This document shows positions 20,710 to 32,416 of a stretch of DNA of 64,000 nt, piece by piece. The position numbers and the translations under genes are program-made. Source of the stretch: Isochrysis galbana (lineage: Eukaryota; Haptophyta; Isochrysidales; Isochrysidaceae); the NCBI GenBank assembly GCA_018136815.1, contig CM030935.1, positions 1,112,204-1,176,203 on the forward strand. Reading direction: 5' to 3'. The notes under the pieces were generated by a model. It did not search any database. It had not been told where the DNA came from and worked only from the letters and a program-made list of their open reading frames with translations. How positions within the stretch are numbered: position 1 is the stretch's first letter; every line of letters begins with the position of its first letter.

Positions 20710-20912
20710 AACCTACTTTTATAAGCGGGGGTCAATGGGCGCCTCGCGCCCCCCTCTCTCCATCACGGACACCCCCCGGGGCCCGGGGTGGGCCCGTACA
20801 ACTCAACCCCGGCCCCTGCCCTCTGGCAGGGGCTGGGCAATCATCATTCTGGGGCGCGCACTCCCACGCCCATGCTGGGCCTGCCCTCGAGCTGACTCCC
20901 CCCCCTGACGGA
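20710..20912 (+). repeat. SINE family DE, 5' fragment
   Basis: The head AACCTACTTTTATAAGCG is followed by GGGGTCAATGGG, the C-rich block and the CCCTGCCCTCTGGCAGGGGC stem-loop. It is 3'-truncated and directly abuts family F. Confidence 0.7.
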
Positions 20913-20914
20913 CT

Positions 20915-21790
20915 GGAGGTTACGGACGGGACGGAGGGAACCGGAAGGTACGGAAGGTAGGCGGCGGAAGGCACGGTGTTTTGGAAATTGGCGGGTTGGA
21001 CGGGCTGGTCCACCTCAACGGCGGGAGGATGGATGGCGCGCAGTGGCGAGGGCGAGCGGGACGACGGAGCGGACATAGCGGTAGCGAGTGCGAGTGGGCG
21101 AGTGGGTTGGTTTGAGTGGTGTTGTAGGCGGGTTGCTTGTTACGCAGGAAGCGAGAAGCGAGAGCGAGAACGAGGGAACGAGGAGCGACTATGGCGACGA
21201 GCGTGGGCGAGCGACAGAGGCCGACAAGATCACAATCCGACTAGTCCGACAACAATCCAAGACACGCACATTCAACTTTCACCCAACATCTCCCTACACT
21301 AACGTATCCTTCCCCACTTGGGCGGGGAAGACACAGAAGGAAGGAAACAAGGAAGAGAAAGCCGACGAGAGAGCGACGATGCGACGGAAGAGCCGACAGC
21401 GAACGGGCCTGTTACAGCGAACGAATATGTAGAAAGTAAGGAGGGAATCTACGTGCGTAAAACGAAAGGGGCGAGAGGGTAGGCTTCGCGCTGGGGGAAA
21501 AGTCCTCAGCGACGAACACCTACGACGAGAGCGAGAGCAGGCGCGGGGGAACGACAGCAAGGAGGGACCAAAGAGAGAGCAAGGCCCAAGGTGCAAAGGA
21601 GCGAAACAGGGGCGAGACAGGCCACAAAGGGGCGCGACGGCAAGGAGCGAAGGGCGAATTACGAATGAAGAGTCCTCCAAGTTACGAGTAAATCTCCGCG
21701 GCGAACAAGAACGATTGAGCACGAAGGCGCACGAGGTAGCAGAAGGTCTTAAGTCGATCGCGGATGCGACACCCCCTGCTAGAATCGAGC
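20915..21790 (+). repeat. Repeat family F, copy 2
   Basis: The copy runs from about the GACGGGCTGGTCCACCTC block to TCGATCGCGGATGCGACA. It aligns with the complement of 7.1-8.9 kb and with 55.9-56.6 kb. The purine-rich composition (GACGAGAGAGCGACG type) is typical of this family. No coding function is seen. Confidence 0.62.
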
Positions 21791-21977
21791 GTCCTCGCGA
21801 GGTAGAGGTGAGCGAAACGAATGGAAACGAGCAAAAAGCGATGACAAGACAAGTAAGCGATTGGGCGAGCCACACCCGTCCGGACGGTGAGGTGAAGAAT
21901 CGGCGCTCGGCACGGCAGTCCGCAAGACCGCAGGATTCAGTATAATAGTCCCCTCTCTTCTCTCTTTTACGAGAGTT

Positions 21978-21992
21978 TTACCTGAGGGTTTA
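21978..21992. repeat. Target-site duplication, left, of SINE A5
   Basis: TTACCTGAGGGTTTA recurs without mismatch at 22755-22769. Confidence 0.82.
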
Positions 21993-22754
21993 ACTTCTTA
22001 ATAGTCTCACCGCACACGCGGCCGTGGACCCTCTACTTTCTACTCACGCAGCAAACCTTTCTACACCCCCTCTCTCCCGGCCCTTTCCCCCCCGCCATCA
22101 GGCGACTCCCCCCGTGCACTACTAGGGGGATAGGGGAAAAGGGCTTAGAGCTTAGATATGGTCGGTGGCCCGCGCCCCCCCCCCGGTGATCCGTTCCCCC
22201 CTTCCTCCTATGCCTACCGGGCTGGCGGCGTCCTCAGTCCCGACTTCTCCTGTAAACAGGTGCGGGACTTACATATTTTCCGGTGAGCGGAGCCCTCGCT
22301 CCGCCCACCCCCTTCTCCGCGCTCTCTCTCCCCTCTCCTGCAGGCACGCGCGATGGCGCGCCTGCGACAGGCCTGCAGCTGCCTCTGGAGACCCCTGGAG
22401 GCTCCTGGAGGCCAGCTCAGGGGGCAGAGGAGGCTGGGGCTGGGCCCTGGTCTCCCCTGCCTCTCCCTCGCTGGCGCTCCTGGGCCTCAGGGGCCCCCAC
22501 TCTGCACCTGTCTGCCTGTCGAACAGGGGGGGAGGGGGGGTTGGAGCGATGGGCTGGCCACGAGGGGCCAGGACGCGCGAATCAGGCGAGCCTGTCAGGG
22601 AGAGAGTGGGTCAACATGGCAGTGGCCTCCTGGCAAGCCATCAGGCATGCCAGGAGAGTGGGTGGTTCCTCCCCCATGGCAGGGGAGGAGTGGAGAGAGG
22701 GGGGGGCTCGTGGCCCCCCATGGGCCATGGGCGAACTAAGTATAAACTTAGTTG
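21993..22754 (-). repeat. SINE family A, full-length copy A5 (762 bp)
   Basis: The minus-strand copy has its head at 22754 and its 3' end (GTGAGACTATTAAGAAGT) at 21993, bounded by a perfect 15-bp duplication. Its sequence is close to A4 throughout, including the CCTGTAAACAGG palindrome and the CCCGTGCACTACTAGGGG block. Confidence 0.85.
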
Positions 22755-22769
22755 TTACCTGAGGGTTTA

Positions 22770-23694
22770 GGCGGTGTGGCGGACGCCCAACTATTACACG
22801 GCTAGCCCTGTTACAAACGCTTGGAGGGGTCAAGTCAATGATTTTGCAAGGCGATTTTCGTGGGCAAGATGATGGCTCGCCGACAGAAATCAAGAGTCAA
22901 GAGAGCTCCGCGCGGGGGGAACTGCCGCGGGGAAAAAATTCGGCGACCGCGGGGGAACTAGACGGCGCGACAGAGTAGCGAGAGAAATAACGAAAACGAG
23001 CGTAGAACCAACGAAACGAGGGGCGAGACGGTCAGAACTCACCGGAGGTGACAACAAAGTCTACTAGAGAGCGGAGCGATGTCGGCATCCGAATGAGGGC
23101 CTCGGAGCGGCAGCGAACAAAGGGCGGGGGGCGGGGGGCGGGAGGATGGATGTGTGGAGATGGACTGGCCCCAGGATCCGGGTAAGGCTCCTGAGACTCC
23201 ATCCTTGGCAACCCACGCGTCCGTAGGCGAGTCCGTGCACCCGCCCATGGGTGAACCAAGTATAAACTTTTAGTTGTGTCGTTGTGTGAGTAGCGGTGTG
23301 TGCGTGTCCTTGTATAGGCGGAGTGAGAGTGAGTGGTGCGAGGAGCCTGTGTTGCATAATACTTCCCTCGGAAAAAATCCAGCGTAATCACATTACAACT
23401 TATACCACTTGTCTGCGTACACATCACCACACCATATAGCACACTCCATCCATGCCGATTGCCTTCGGCTTGTGGATTGTGTGTCGCACGCGTTGTCTTC
23501 CTCTTAGGTCTCGTCATCGGCTCTTGTCCACACATTCACATGTACAACTGCGAGAGCCAATACGGACATTTCAAGCAAGAAGCAAGACTTGTCTTGTCTT
23601 CGTCGTCTCCGTCCGAGGAGGATGCCCATACTGCTCTACCATTTGGGTTCTCATTGTTAACTCGTGTGTGACGTGAAATGGTGATCGACGAGTT
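22770..23694. other. Intergenic, with a 30-bp SINE A head remnant at 23244-23276
   Basis: Only the minus-strand head of family A (GAACCAAGTATAAAC and flanks) is recognisable. The rest shows no gene; the right end is the 3' flank of the poly(A) polymerase gene. Confidence 0.45.
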
Positions 23695-25779
23695 TCAGCC
23701 ATCGTGCAACCAATCAAGGGATGGTGCTTCTTGCACAGGGATCACTCGTCGTGTCATCTCGCACGAGCCGCCAGCAGCGTCAATCACCTGGGCTTTTGCG
23801 CCAGGAATTTCACTATCCGCTTCCCCAAGAGGTCGTTTCTTGCTCTCGCCGGCCAAAGTGGCGGCCCCATCATCTTCGAGTCCCTCATCCCGTGGCGCGG
23901 CGGCAATAGCGGCCGCCTCAGCTTCTGCCGCTTCACGCTTGCGCTTCTCCAAGATACGCTTGCGCTCGGCCTTGGCAGTGGCGCGACTTCCCATCCCGAT
24001 TTCAAAGACGATGTCAGGTAGCTCCTTCCAGGAGCCGAAGGTGGAAAATTTTATTTTGAGGTACCCATGCGTCTCGTCAGTCACCAAGTTCTGGTTGGCT
24101 GCTCGATCGTAGAGCTCTGCTCGGAAGCCCTCCACCTTGTTCGTCATATGCAGCTCTCCCCCTTGCATGCGGGCTTTATCGATGTCGAAGCCGATGAGAT
24201 ACGCCGAGCCCTCTGTCCCACCGGACTGAGCATCAGCGGCGACCGATTTGATAGTGAGCAGAGGCAGCTTCTTCGGCATCAACCGTAAATGGGATAGCGG
24301 CAAGTAGGAAATGTATTCGACCAGCTTTTTAACCTGCGATAGGCGCCACGCGGGGAGGGCAGGGTGAGGGGGTTCGTTGATGCTTGCAAGCTGGCACTCG
24401 ACGCATCGTAGACCAGGGCAGGAGGGTGGACGCAAAAGCTGGATGTCAAGTAAGGCAATGAGCTGCCGTGCTGCCTTCGCCATGCCGCAACAGAATTGGG
24501 CAACCACTTGGATGCGCGAGCCGGATGGTTGCAGTCTCCCCTACACCAACGGCAGAGTTGTCCGCCTCGGCGATGGACGTGCTGGCAACTGCACCTGCGA
24601 CTCGGAGTAGCCCGTCCACGAGCGTAGCAGGTCTGCATGCATCTCGGGTGGTGCTCCAGCGACATAAATCTCAACTGCAAGGTACTTTGAGTGGGCGACC
24701 CAAAAATTTGATGGCTGGTAAAGGGGGTCCCAGTTGTCCGCGCCCTCAGCGAGGATGGAGACTACCTTTTCGTGCGCGATGCGCATTTCCTCGCGCATGA
24801 CAGCGAGCGAGGTCGCTGAGACGGACATGCTCGAGTTCATGGAGGGGTATGCAGGTGTGAGGATGGGCATCTGATCGTATCTGCCTCGCCCATGTGGGTC
24901 CCACACCTCGTACACTCGGCCGTCAGCGTCAGTCAGCCCGGCGTCCGTTGGGGGCGTGAGCATGATGGGCGTAGGCCATCGCCAATCTTTCAATATGAAG
25001 AAGAAGCGTTCGAGCAGCACGGAGGTGGCCGCCTTTGGGTACAGCTGGCAGATGAAGGCGCAGAGCAAGTTGCAATTGATCCCACCGAGGTAGCCCATCT
25101 TGTTCGAGTAGATCCCGCGGCGCTTCGCCCAGAGGCGGATGCAGCGAAGGAGTTGGCGGAACGCCGAGAAGTTCGGGACCAGGTGCTCGATGAGATTGGT
25201 GACGCGCGGGCCGTTGAGCGAGCGCTGCGTGCCGGTGTCGAGTCCCTGAAGGATGGTGTCGTTGTTGAGGTCAATTGTGTCCGGCACCGATTCCAGCGGT
25301 AGCTGGGCGAAGAGCAGGTCGATATTGACGTCGCCATAGTCAAACGTGATAATCGGTACCGCCGCGCCTGAGATGGCCACCAGATTCTCGATCGAGTCAT
25401 GGTCCTCCAAGATGAGCTTGAGCGTTTCAAAAAAGTCTTGCCTCGTCACCATCTTTGGAGCGACGCAAATGGTGTCAATGTCCATGCCTACCTCGTTGAG
25501 TCCGAGGCGGTAGGAGCCGGAGGTGAAGACCGCGCCGCCCGCCGCCTGCGCCACGCTCTCGGGCAGCCCTTTGGCGAGGCATACAGAGTGCACCCACTCC
25601 TTGAACGTGGCGGTCAGATCTGAGAGGATCGCCATCCTCATCTGCTGCTGCTCGATAGTCTCCTGCGGCACAGCCTTCTCCATGTAGGCGTTGAGCTTGT
25701 CGGTGCAAGCGAGGTGGTAGGCCGTCGGCGGCTCAGAGCTGATCGCCGGCATCGACTGGCGCAGCGCGGGCGGCGGCAT
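23695..25779 (-). CDS. Poly(A) polymerase (nuclear, PAP/PAPOLA type), two exons
   Basis: This enzyme adds the poly(A) tail to cleaved pre-mRNA. The exons are 25779-24595 and 24333-23695, joined in phase 0 across a 261-bp GT-AG intron; the product has 607 residues. The nucleotidyltransferase signature is intact: FTSGSYRLGL (about 85-94), with catalytic Asp in GMDIDT (D100, D102) and in VNIDLLFA (D154). The central domain follows (LRCIRLWAKRRGIYSNKMGY, then NFWVAHSKYLAVEI). Exon 2 holds the C-terminal RNA-binding region. A Lys/Glu/Ala-rich coiled segment (about RKRILEKRKREAAEAEA) and an RRVIP tail end the protein. The splice site is chosen because it restores the continuous family alignment. 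Confidence 0.93.
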
Positions 25780-27097
25780 CGGCGGCGTCGGCCCGCCGCG
25801 CGCGCCGCCTCCCCTCCCCGCCGAGGCGGCAGGCCCGCTCCCCTCTGGTAGAGTAGAGTAAAGTCGTATTGTATTGTTGGGTTTCCTCTCTCGCCTCGCC
25901 TTCCCGCCCGCGCGCGATTTTCTTTTCCCATCTCGCCGCTCTTCTTCTTCTTCCCCCCCCCTTCCCCCCCCCCCCGCGCCCTTCCCGTCCGCTGCACTCT
26001 CTGGACCTGCTGGACAAGAGAAGAAGACCCTGTCCCCCCCTGGTTCCCCCCTCTTCTCCCCCCAATCTTAGATTCACACTTCCCTCTCTCCTCGTCTCTT
26101 CACTCCCCCTCGGCGGGCATCTCCCCCAGCGCCCACCCTCCTCGAGCCTTTGGGGACGTCTCTCTTCTCCTTCTTCTTCCTCCTCCTCGCGGCTTTCCCG
26201 CGAGAGGAGGCAGGGGGGCAGAGTAGGGAAAAACGCGGGAGAAAGCCCCCCGCGAGACGGCCGATCTTCTACTACTCGGAGTACTCGATTACTACAATAC
26301 CACACCTCTCAGTCTCACTCTCTCTTCCAGCGTCTCCCATCATCCAGACAGCGTCCACAAGAAGAGAGTGTGAAGGGAACCACAGCGGGGGGGGGGGGGG
26401 GCAACGGCGAGCCGGGCTCTTTCTTCTCCTACTTTATATATATATATGATCTCTCCTTTTTTTTGCTCTAGCCGGCAGACAACTCCCACCCTTCAGCTCC
26501 CCTCTCCCCTCTAATCAAGCGTGTTTTATTACATCACCTTCTTCTCTATTTCGACTCTCACGCCTTTCCCCTCTCCTCGCCGCCTGTCTTCTCTCGCGCC
26601 CCATCCACGCATGCTCCACACCTACTCTCTCCTTCTATTCTGTATATTGTTCTCTACTCTACTCTGCTCTACTCTAGGAGAGTAGCTCCCTGTCGCCGCC
26701 GCGTACTCTATGAGCTTGTTTGGGCATCATCCTCGCTCCCTCCCTCCGCGCTATTCTATGTACCTCCCACCCATAATTCTCTCTCTCCCCTCCCCCCCGC
26801 CCCCCCCCCGCCCCCCTGTCCTCTCGTCCTCTCTCCCTGCCTCTGCGGCTCTGTCAGCAGGCGCGCCGCCCTCCCGCGCAACACCTCGCACACCCTCCAC
26901 ACACAGCCGCCCTTGACCGTGCAGCGCGGACGAGGGAGGCGTGCGGGTGGCGGGCACGGCTCATCAGACACCCCACGCGCCACCCCATACTCACCATCCC
27001 CCCCAACCCACCCACCCCAACCCAACCCACACCCATTCCCTCTCCCCACAGCCCTCTCACACATCGAGAGAAGGGGGGAGTGGGCCAGCTGCTAGCT
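25780..27097. other. Divergent intergenic region between poly(A) polymerase and cullin genes
   Basis: This is the pyrimidine-rich and C-rich spacer between two divergently transcribed genes. It holds a (TA)n element near 26435-26447 and a G run at about 26388-26401. It probably contains both promoters, but no specific site can be assigned. Confidence 0.4.
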
Positions 27098-30000
27098 ATG
27101 AGCAACCACGTCATCCTGCTTGAGGATGGGTGGAACAAGCTCAAGACGGGCGGAGTGCTCAAGATCGAGGAGATTCTCGAGGACGCGCAGGGAGGGGTCT
27201 ACAAGCACAAGATCAGCACCGATGAGTACTCGCAGCTCTACACGTAAGCCCTCGGAAGCAACGTGCAGAGGGAGGAGGCATGTGGGGGGGGGGGAGCTGT
27301 GCGGCGCAACAGGCTCGCGGGCAAGGCTGCTGGCAGGGACAGCCATGCACCCTTATTCCTGTCGGTTGAGTTTGATCGCGTAGCCGCATCGCGGCGAGCT
27401 GTTTCCAGCGGGCCGACCTGTGACAATACCACCTGCCCTTGGGAACCGTCAGGACGGTGTATACAATGTGCACACAAAAGCCACCCAACAACTGGAGTGA
27501 GCCTCTGTACAACAACTACTGTGAGGCTGTCCACGACTATTTGACTGAACGCATCCTGCCGCGCATCAAAGACAAGCACGACGAGTCCATGCTGCGGGTG
27601 CAAGCGCCCGGCACTGATGGGTCTAGCCCGTCTCGCAGCGCATGTGGTGCAAGCATTGCCATCAAGCACAATCGCCGGGCCTAGCCCACTCACTTTTTTT
27701 GCCTGTCCGGTGCCATCGGTTTCGCAGGAGCTTGTGCGGCGGTGGGAGAATCACAAAACCATCATTCGATTTCTGAGCCACGTGTTCAAGTATCTGGTAC
27801 GTCAGACGGTGCTACGCTTGGGTGTGACCTTGAGCAAAGCAAGCATACAATGCGGACGTGGCTCGAGACTTCCGCTGCGACGGAGCGGTTGATGGGAGTG
27901 CTTGTTTTGCACGCGATTGTAATCAAGCATCAACTCTGGCGTGCTGACGGGTCACCCGTCTCATCCCATCCGCAGGACCGATTCTACGTGAAGCGCCTGT
28001 CGCTGCCAGAGCTTGCCGAGGTTGGGTCGCAGAAATTCTTGGAGATCGTGTTCAACGCTGTCAAGAGGGAGGTTCGCACGGCGATACTCGAGCTCATCCG
28101 GCGCGAGCGCGAGTGCGAGCAGGTGGACAAGCATCTTATCAAAAGTGTCGTTGAGATTTTCGTCGAGATGGGGAGCTCGCGCGCGTCACTCGAGACCTAT
28201 GCCACGGACTTTGAGGAGATGTTGCTGTCTACCACTGCCGACTACTACTCGCGCGAGTCTGCCAAGTGGGCGGAGAAGGACTCCTTCCCCGAATACATGC
28301 GCAAGGCCGAGGATCGGCTGCGGCAAGAGGCCGACCGCGTGGCCCACTACCTGCATTCATCGACGGAGGAGAAGCTGCTGAAAGTGTGCGACGAGCAGCT
28401 CTTACAAAACCCCGAGCAATTGCTCCTAGAGAAGGAGTACTCGGGCTGCGAGAAGCTTCTCCTAGACAACAAGGTGGAGGACCTGAGCCGCATGTTCCGT
28501 CTCTACTCCAGAATCCCAACCGGGCTCCCGCCGATCGCTAACATCGTCNNNNNNNNNNNNNNNNNNNNNNNNNNNNNNNNNNNNNNNNNNNNNNNNNNNN
28601 NNNNNNNNNNNNNNNNNNNNNNNNNNNNNNNNNNNNNNNNNNNNNNNNCGGAAGCACATTACCGACGTGGGGCTTGCGCTTGTGAAGAAGCAGTCTTCCA
28701 ATGCGGACGGCGACCTGATGCCATACGTGCAGGAGCTGTTGGACATCCATGACAAGTACACGGAGCTTGTCGGCACAGGGCCCGAAAAGGGCTGCTTTCA
28801 GGGACACACCATCTTCCACAAGGCTATGAAGGAAGCCTTCGAGGTGTTTGTGAATAAAGACATCGGCAAGACTGCGACCGCTGAGCTCCTATCCAACTTT
28901 TGTGACAACCTCCTAAAGAAGTCGGGCGAGCGGCTGAGCGATGAGGCGCTCGAGGAAAAGCTCGAGAAGGTAGTGCGCCTCTTTGGTTACCTTTCGGACA
29001 AAGACATCTTCGCCGAGTTTTACAAGAAGCAGCTGGCCAAGCGGCTGTTGCTCGCGCGCTCGTCGAGCGACGACGCCGAGCGGTCGATGATTGCGAAGCT
29101 CAAGCTGCGATGCGGTGCCCAATTCACTTCCAAGCTTGAAGGCATGGTGACCGACATGAACCTCTCACAGGATATCCAGAGTGCGTTCTCCGATCACATC
29201 AAGGACAAGAAGATCAAGCTAGAGACCGATCTGACAGTGCAGGTGCTCACCACCGGTTTCTGGCCAACATACAAGTCAGACGATCTGAACTTGCCCAAGG
29301 AGATGCTGCAATGCATTGAGACCTTCAAGGCATTTTATGATCTACGTACCTCCCACCGCCGTCTGCGCTGGGTGCACTCTCTGGGATCGGCCACGGTGCT
29401 CGGCACCTTTAGGCCATCTGGCAAGGTGAAAGAACATGACCTCATGGTGTCGACGTATCAGGCGTGCATCCTCCTTTTGTTCAACGAGGCCGACTCCATG
29501 GCTTTCTCGGACATACAAGGTCATCTGAATCTGCCCGCCGAGGAGCTCAAGCGCTATGTGCTCTCACTCTGCGTCGGAAAGTACAAAATCCTCACGAAAT
29601 CTCCGCCATCCAAGGAGGTGGAGCCTACCGACACGCTCACATACAACGTGGCCTTCTCCGACCGCGCGCGACGTATCAAGGTGCCGATGATCGCCGCGAA
29701 GATTACGCAGGAAGAGAAGGATGCCACACGGGCCACTGTCGACGAGGACCGGAAGCACGCGATCGAGGCGGCGATCGTGCGCATCATGAAGACCCGCAAG
29801 TCGCTCGAGCACCAGAAGCTTGTGCTGGAGGCGTCTACCCAGCTTATGCGTCATTTCAAGCCGGATCCCAAGCAGATCAAGTGAGCAATCCCACTCAAAC
29901 TCACGCCCAGCTATGCATCGAGAGCGCATGGCAACAGCACGTAAGGCACGACGCTCGCTCCTAGTGCCGCTATGATCACGACATATGCCACCCTCGTGTT

Positions 30001-30124
30001 CAACCCCGATCCCCATTCCATCCCGCCGTTCACGCACTACAGGAAGCGCATCGAAGACCTCATCCATCGCGAGTACCTGGAGCGCGACGCAAGCAACCCC
30101 AACTTGTACAAGTACCTGGCTTGA
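27098..30124 (+). CDS. Cullin, CUL1-like SCF ubiquitin-ligase scaffold, six visible exon pieces with an assembly gap
   Basis: CUL1 links SKP1/F-box adaptors to the RBX1 RING subunit. The exons are 27098-27243, 27453-27597, 27728-27796, 27976-28548 (runs into the gap), 28649-29880 and 30043-30124, with GT-AG introns of 209, 130, 179 and 162 bp. The N-terminal part has the adaptor-binding cullin repeat ([38 protein letters not shown]). Then come the cullin homology domain ([30 protein letters not shown]) and the C-terminal winged helix with the neddylation motif [10 protein letters not shown]. The protein ends [19 protein letters not shown]. Visible length is 748 residues, so almost nothing is missing in the gap. 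The MCTQKPP motif resembles plant CUL1. Confidence 0.94.
28549..28648. other. Assembly gap, 100 N
   Basis: Exactly 100 N lie inside the cullin gene. Residues on both sides (PPIANIV and RKHITDVG) are nearly contiguous in cullins, so the true gap is probably only a few codons. Confidence 0.95.
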
Positions 30125-30596
30125 TGTGCACATGCACACTTTTGCGTGAAGGCGTGGACGAAACGACGAGTTTGCGCCGCGGTGTCATCACTTGACCGAC
30201 CACTCTTTGGCGCGGAGCCACGTGCCGTCGTTTGTGAGTCGCGGTCATGGCCCAATGCGTCTCTAGATCGCAACTAGGGCTGGAGATGCAAAGTTTTTCG
30301 TGCCGTGTGCGACGAGCTTTGTCAGTGGCCGTGGACAATGAGCATTCAGCATAATGTGGTGATGTACCACGGCAACGGTGCACGGGGAATGCTTTTGGGG
30401 GTCTGGCGCACACACAAGAGTTGGCCGTTGTGTGTAGTCGGTGTGCTGCGTTGTGCATCGTGTGTTTGTGCTCGCGCGCGGGTGTGCTGGCGTTGGTGTC
30501 CTGTAGCGCAAGGCGGGTACGACATGGCGTGAGCGAGCTCCGCATGTAGAACGAAAAGCTCCTGAAGGAGCCAGCTACTAGTTAAGCGCTGCATTG
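30125..30596. other. Intergenic, 3' of the cullin gene
   Basis: No gene or repeat is recognised. Confidence 0.4.
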
Positions 30597-31060
30597 CAAC
30601 TAAGTTTATACTTGGTTGACCCATGGGGGGGCACGAGCCCCCCCCTCTTTCCACTCCTCCCCTGCCATGGGGGAGGAACCACCCATCCTCCTGGCATGCC
30701 TGATGGCTTGCCAGGAGGCCACTGCCCTACTGACCCACTCCCTTCCCCACAGGCTCGCCCCATTCGCCCATCCTGGCCAATCGTGGCCAGCCCATTGCTC
30801 CAACCCCCCCTCCCCCCTTGGTCGACAGGCAGACAGGTGCTGCGTGGGGGCCCCAGAGGCTCAGGAGCGCCAGCGAGGGAGAGGCAGGGGAGGCCTGGGC
30901 CCAGCCCCAGCCTCCTCTGCCCCCTGAGCTGGCCTCCAGGAGCCTCCAGGGGCCGCCAGGGGCAGCTGCAGGCCTGCCGCAGGCGCGCCATCGCGCGTGC
31001 CGCAGGAGAGGGGAGAGAGGCGCGGAGAAGGGAGAAGGGGGTGGGCGGAGCGCTCGCTCC
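30597..31060 (+). repeat. SINE family A, 3'-truncated copy A6
   Basis: The head and 464 bp of family A follow the consensus up to the GGTGGGCGGAGCG block. The sequence then changes abruptly into the transposase remnant. Loss of the 3' rather than the 5' end is unusual for a retroposon and points to a later deletion at the junction with the transposon. Confidence 0.75.
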
Positions 31061-31099
31061 TTGGTGCTTGGGCCGGCGTTTTGAGCGTGCGGTGATGCT

Positions 31100-32416
31100 G
31101 ACAAGCGTAGGCGTAGGTCGGGCGGCAACGCCGCGCTCGCACTGAGCGCATCCTGCGCACCGGGCCAGACGATGATGGTGAGGTGCATGGCAACAAGCAC
31201 GCCACGCACACCGCCAGCTTGGTGGGGGGTGCGAATGGTGCGGGCGAGCCGCTGCCGCCGTACGCTGTGCTGGCTGCTGGCTCCGTGGATATAAATTGGG
31301 CAAAGAATGGCCCAATCACTCACCTGGCGGGCAAGCCGTTCGGCATGCGGCTCGGATGCAACGAGAAGGGCTCGGTTGATGGCGAGCGAGCGGTTGAGTA
31401 CCTGAAGACATGCGTGATGGTGAATTGGACAGCGCGCGGTGAGTGGCCAAGTGCGGGCAAGCCCGGCGTGCTCGTGTGCGATGGCGTTATGGCGTTGGCA
31501 CTCATCTGAGCAGTGCATTTCTCGAATACCACCTGATTACAAACCACATCAGACTCGTGCTGCGAACGCCGCACTCTCGTCCAAGCAGCAGCCCGAAGAC
31601 CTCTACACGTTCCACCAGCTCAAAAACGCGCGCGAACCTTATGGGCTTTACAAGGCGTTACAGAAGGCGGCGTTCAATCGCCTCGCGAAGGAGTCGCGGA
31701 GCGATCTCGACCACGCAACCTTGATCGAGACGTTAAAGGTGCCCTGGGAGCATGCCCTGAGCGTGGCATCGAACAGGAAGGCGTGGCAGATCGGGGGCCT
31801 GTGCGAGAACGGCGGCGTCACCGCGCGCCCATACTATCTTTTGCGACGTGCGCAAGAGGGCAAGCCGGAGCAGGCCGCGTGCACACCTCTCGCCAAAATG
31901 AAAGTCCGAGCTGTCGACGAGCATCATCTCGAGCGCATCGCCAACTACGCGGCCTTGAAGCCGCCGTGGCAGCAAACGCCCGCGACGGCAGGAGAGGCTG
32001 TGGGCGAGGAGGGTGAGGAGGAGGGAGGTGAGGGCAGGGGCCGCAGCGCTCGCTTCACCTCGAGCGATCTCGCTATGCTCCCTTGCACCGCGACGAGCCC
32101 GGCCGCGCAGTTCTACAGGTCGTACCGCCAGAAGATCAACACCCTCAAGAGCATGAAGGCGGCCGAGCTGCAGCATGAGATCAGCGCTCTTCCCCCCTGC
32201 CATCGCTTCACCTACGCCAACAGGATTCAGGCGCAGGCTCAGCTGATGTTGCGCTACAAGATAATATACGAGGAGAATATCGAGGAGGCGGTGGACGACG
32301 CGGGCGAACCTGTGGAGTTGCAATTCGAGATCAAGAAGTCGTGGCTCAACAAGGACTTGCTGAACTACATGTTTCCCGATGACGGCGAAGCCACCAGCGC
32401 CGCTCCGGCTGCCTGA
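31100..32416 (+). pseudogene. DDE_1 (pogo/CENP-B-like, Tc1/mariner superfamily) transposase, decayed
   Basis: The catalytic core is recognisable: an N-terminal strand region (SLVGGANGAGEPLPPYAVLA), then PGVLVCDG and GTHLSSAFLEYHLITNHIRL, equivalent to the DG-SHLS-EFL block around the second Asp, then QQPEDLYTFHQLKNA and the W-x-A..GG C-terminal block (PWEHALSVASNRKAWQIGG). The reading frame changes twice. Near 31480 an 8-bp tandem duplication (TATGGCGT) shifts it after VLVCDG. Near 31573 one base is missing. The last about 280 residues, ending at 32416, stay open and include an acidic stretch. The 5' part, including the first catalytic Asp, is absent; SINE A6 abuts it. Terminal repeats were not found. 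Confidence 0.72.

Noticed and set aside
23452-23676. Short Cys-rich frames just downstream of the poly(A) polymerase gene
   Set aside because: Two overlapping frames of similar length, no conserved features, and the position fits the 3' flank of the minus-strand gene.
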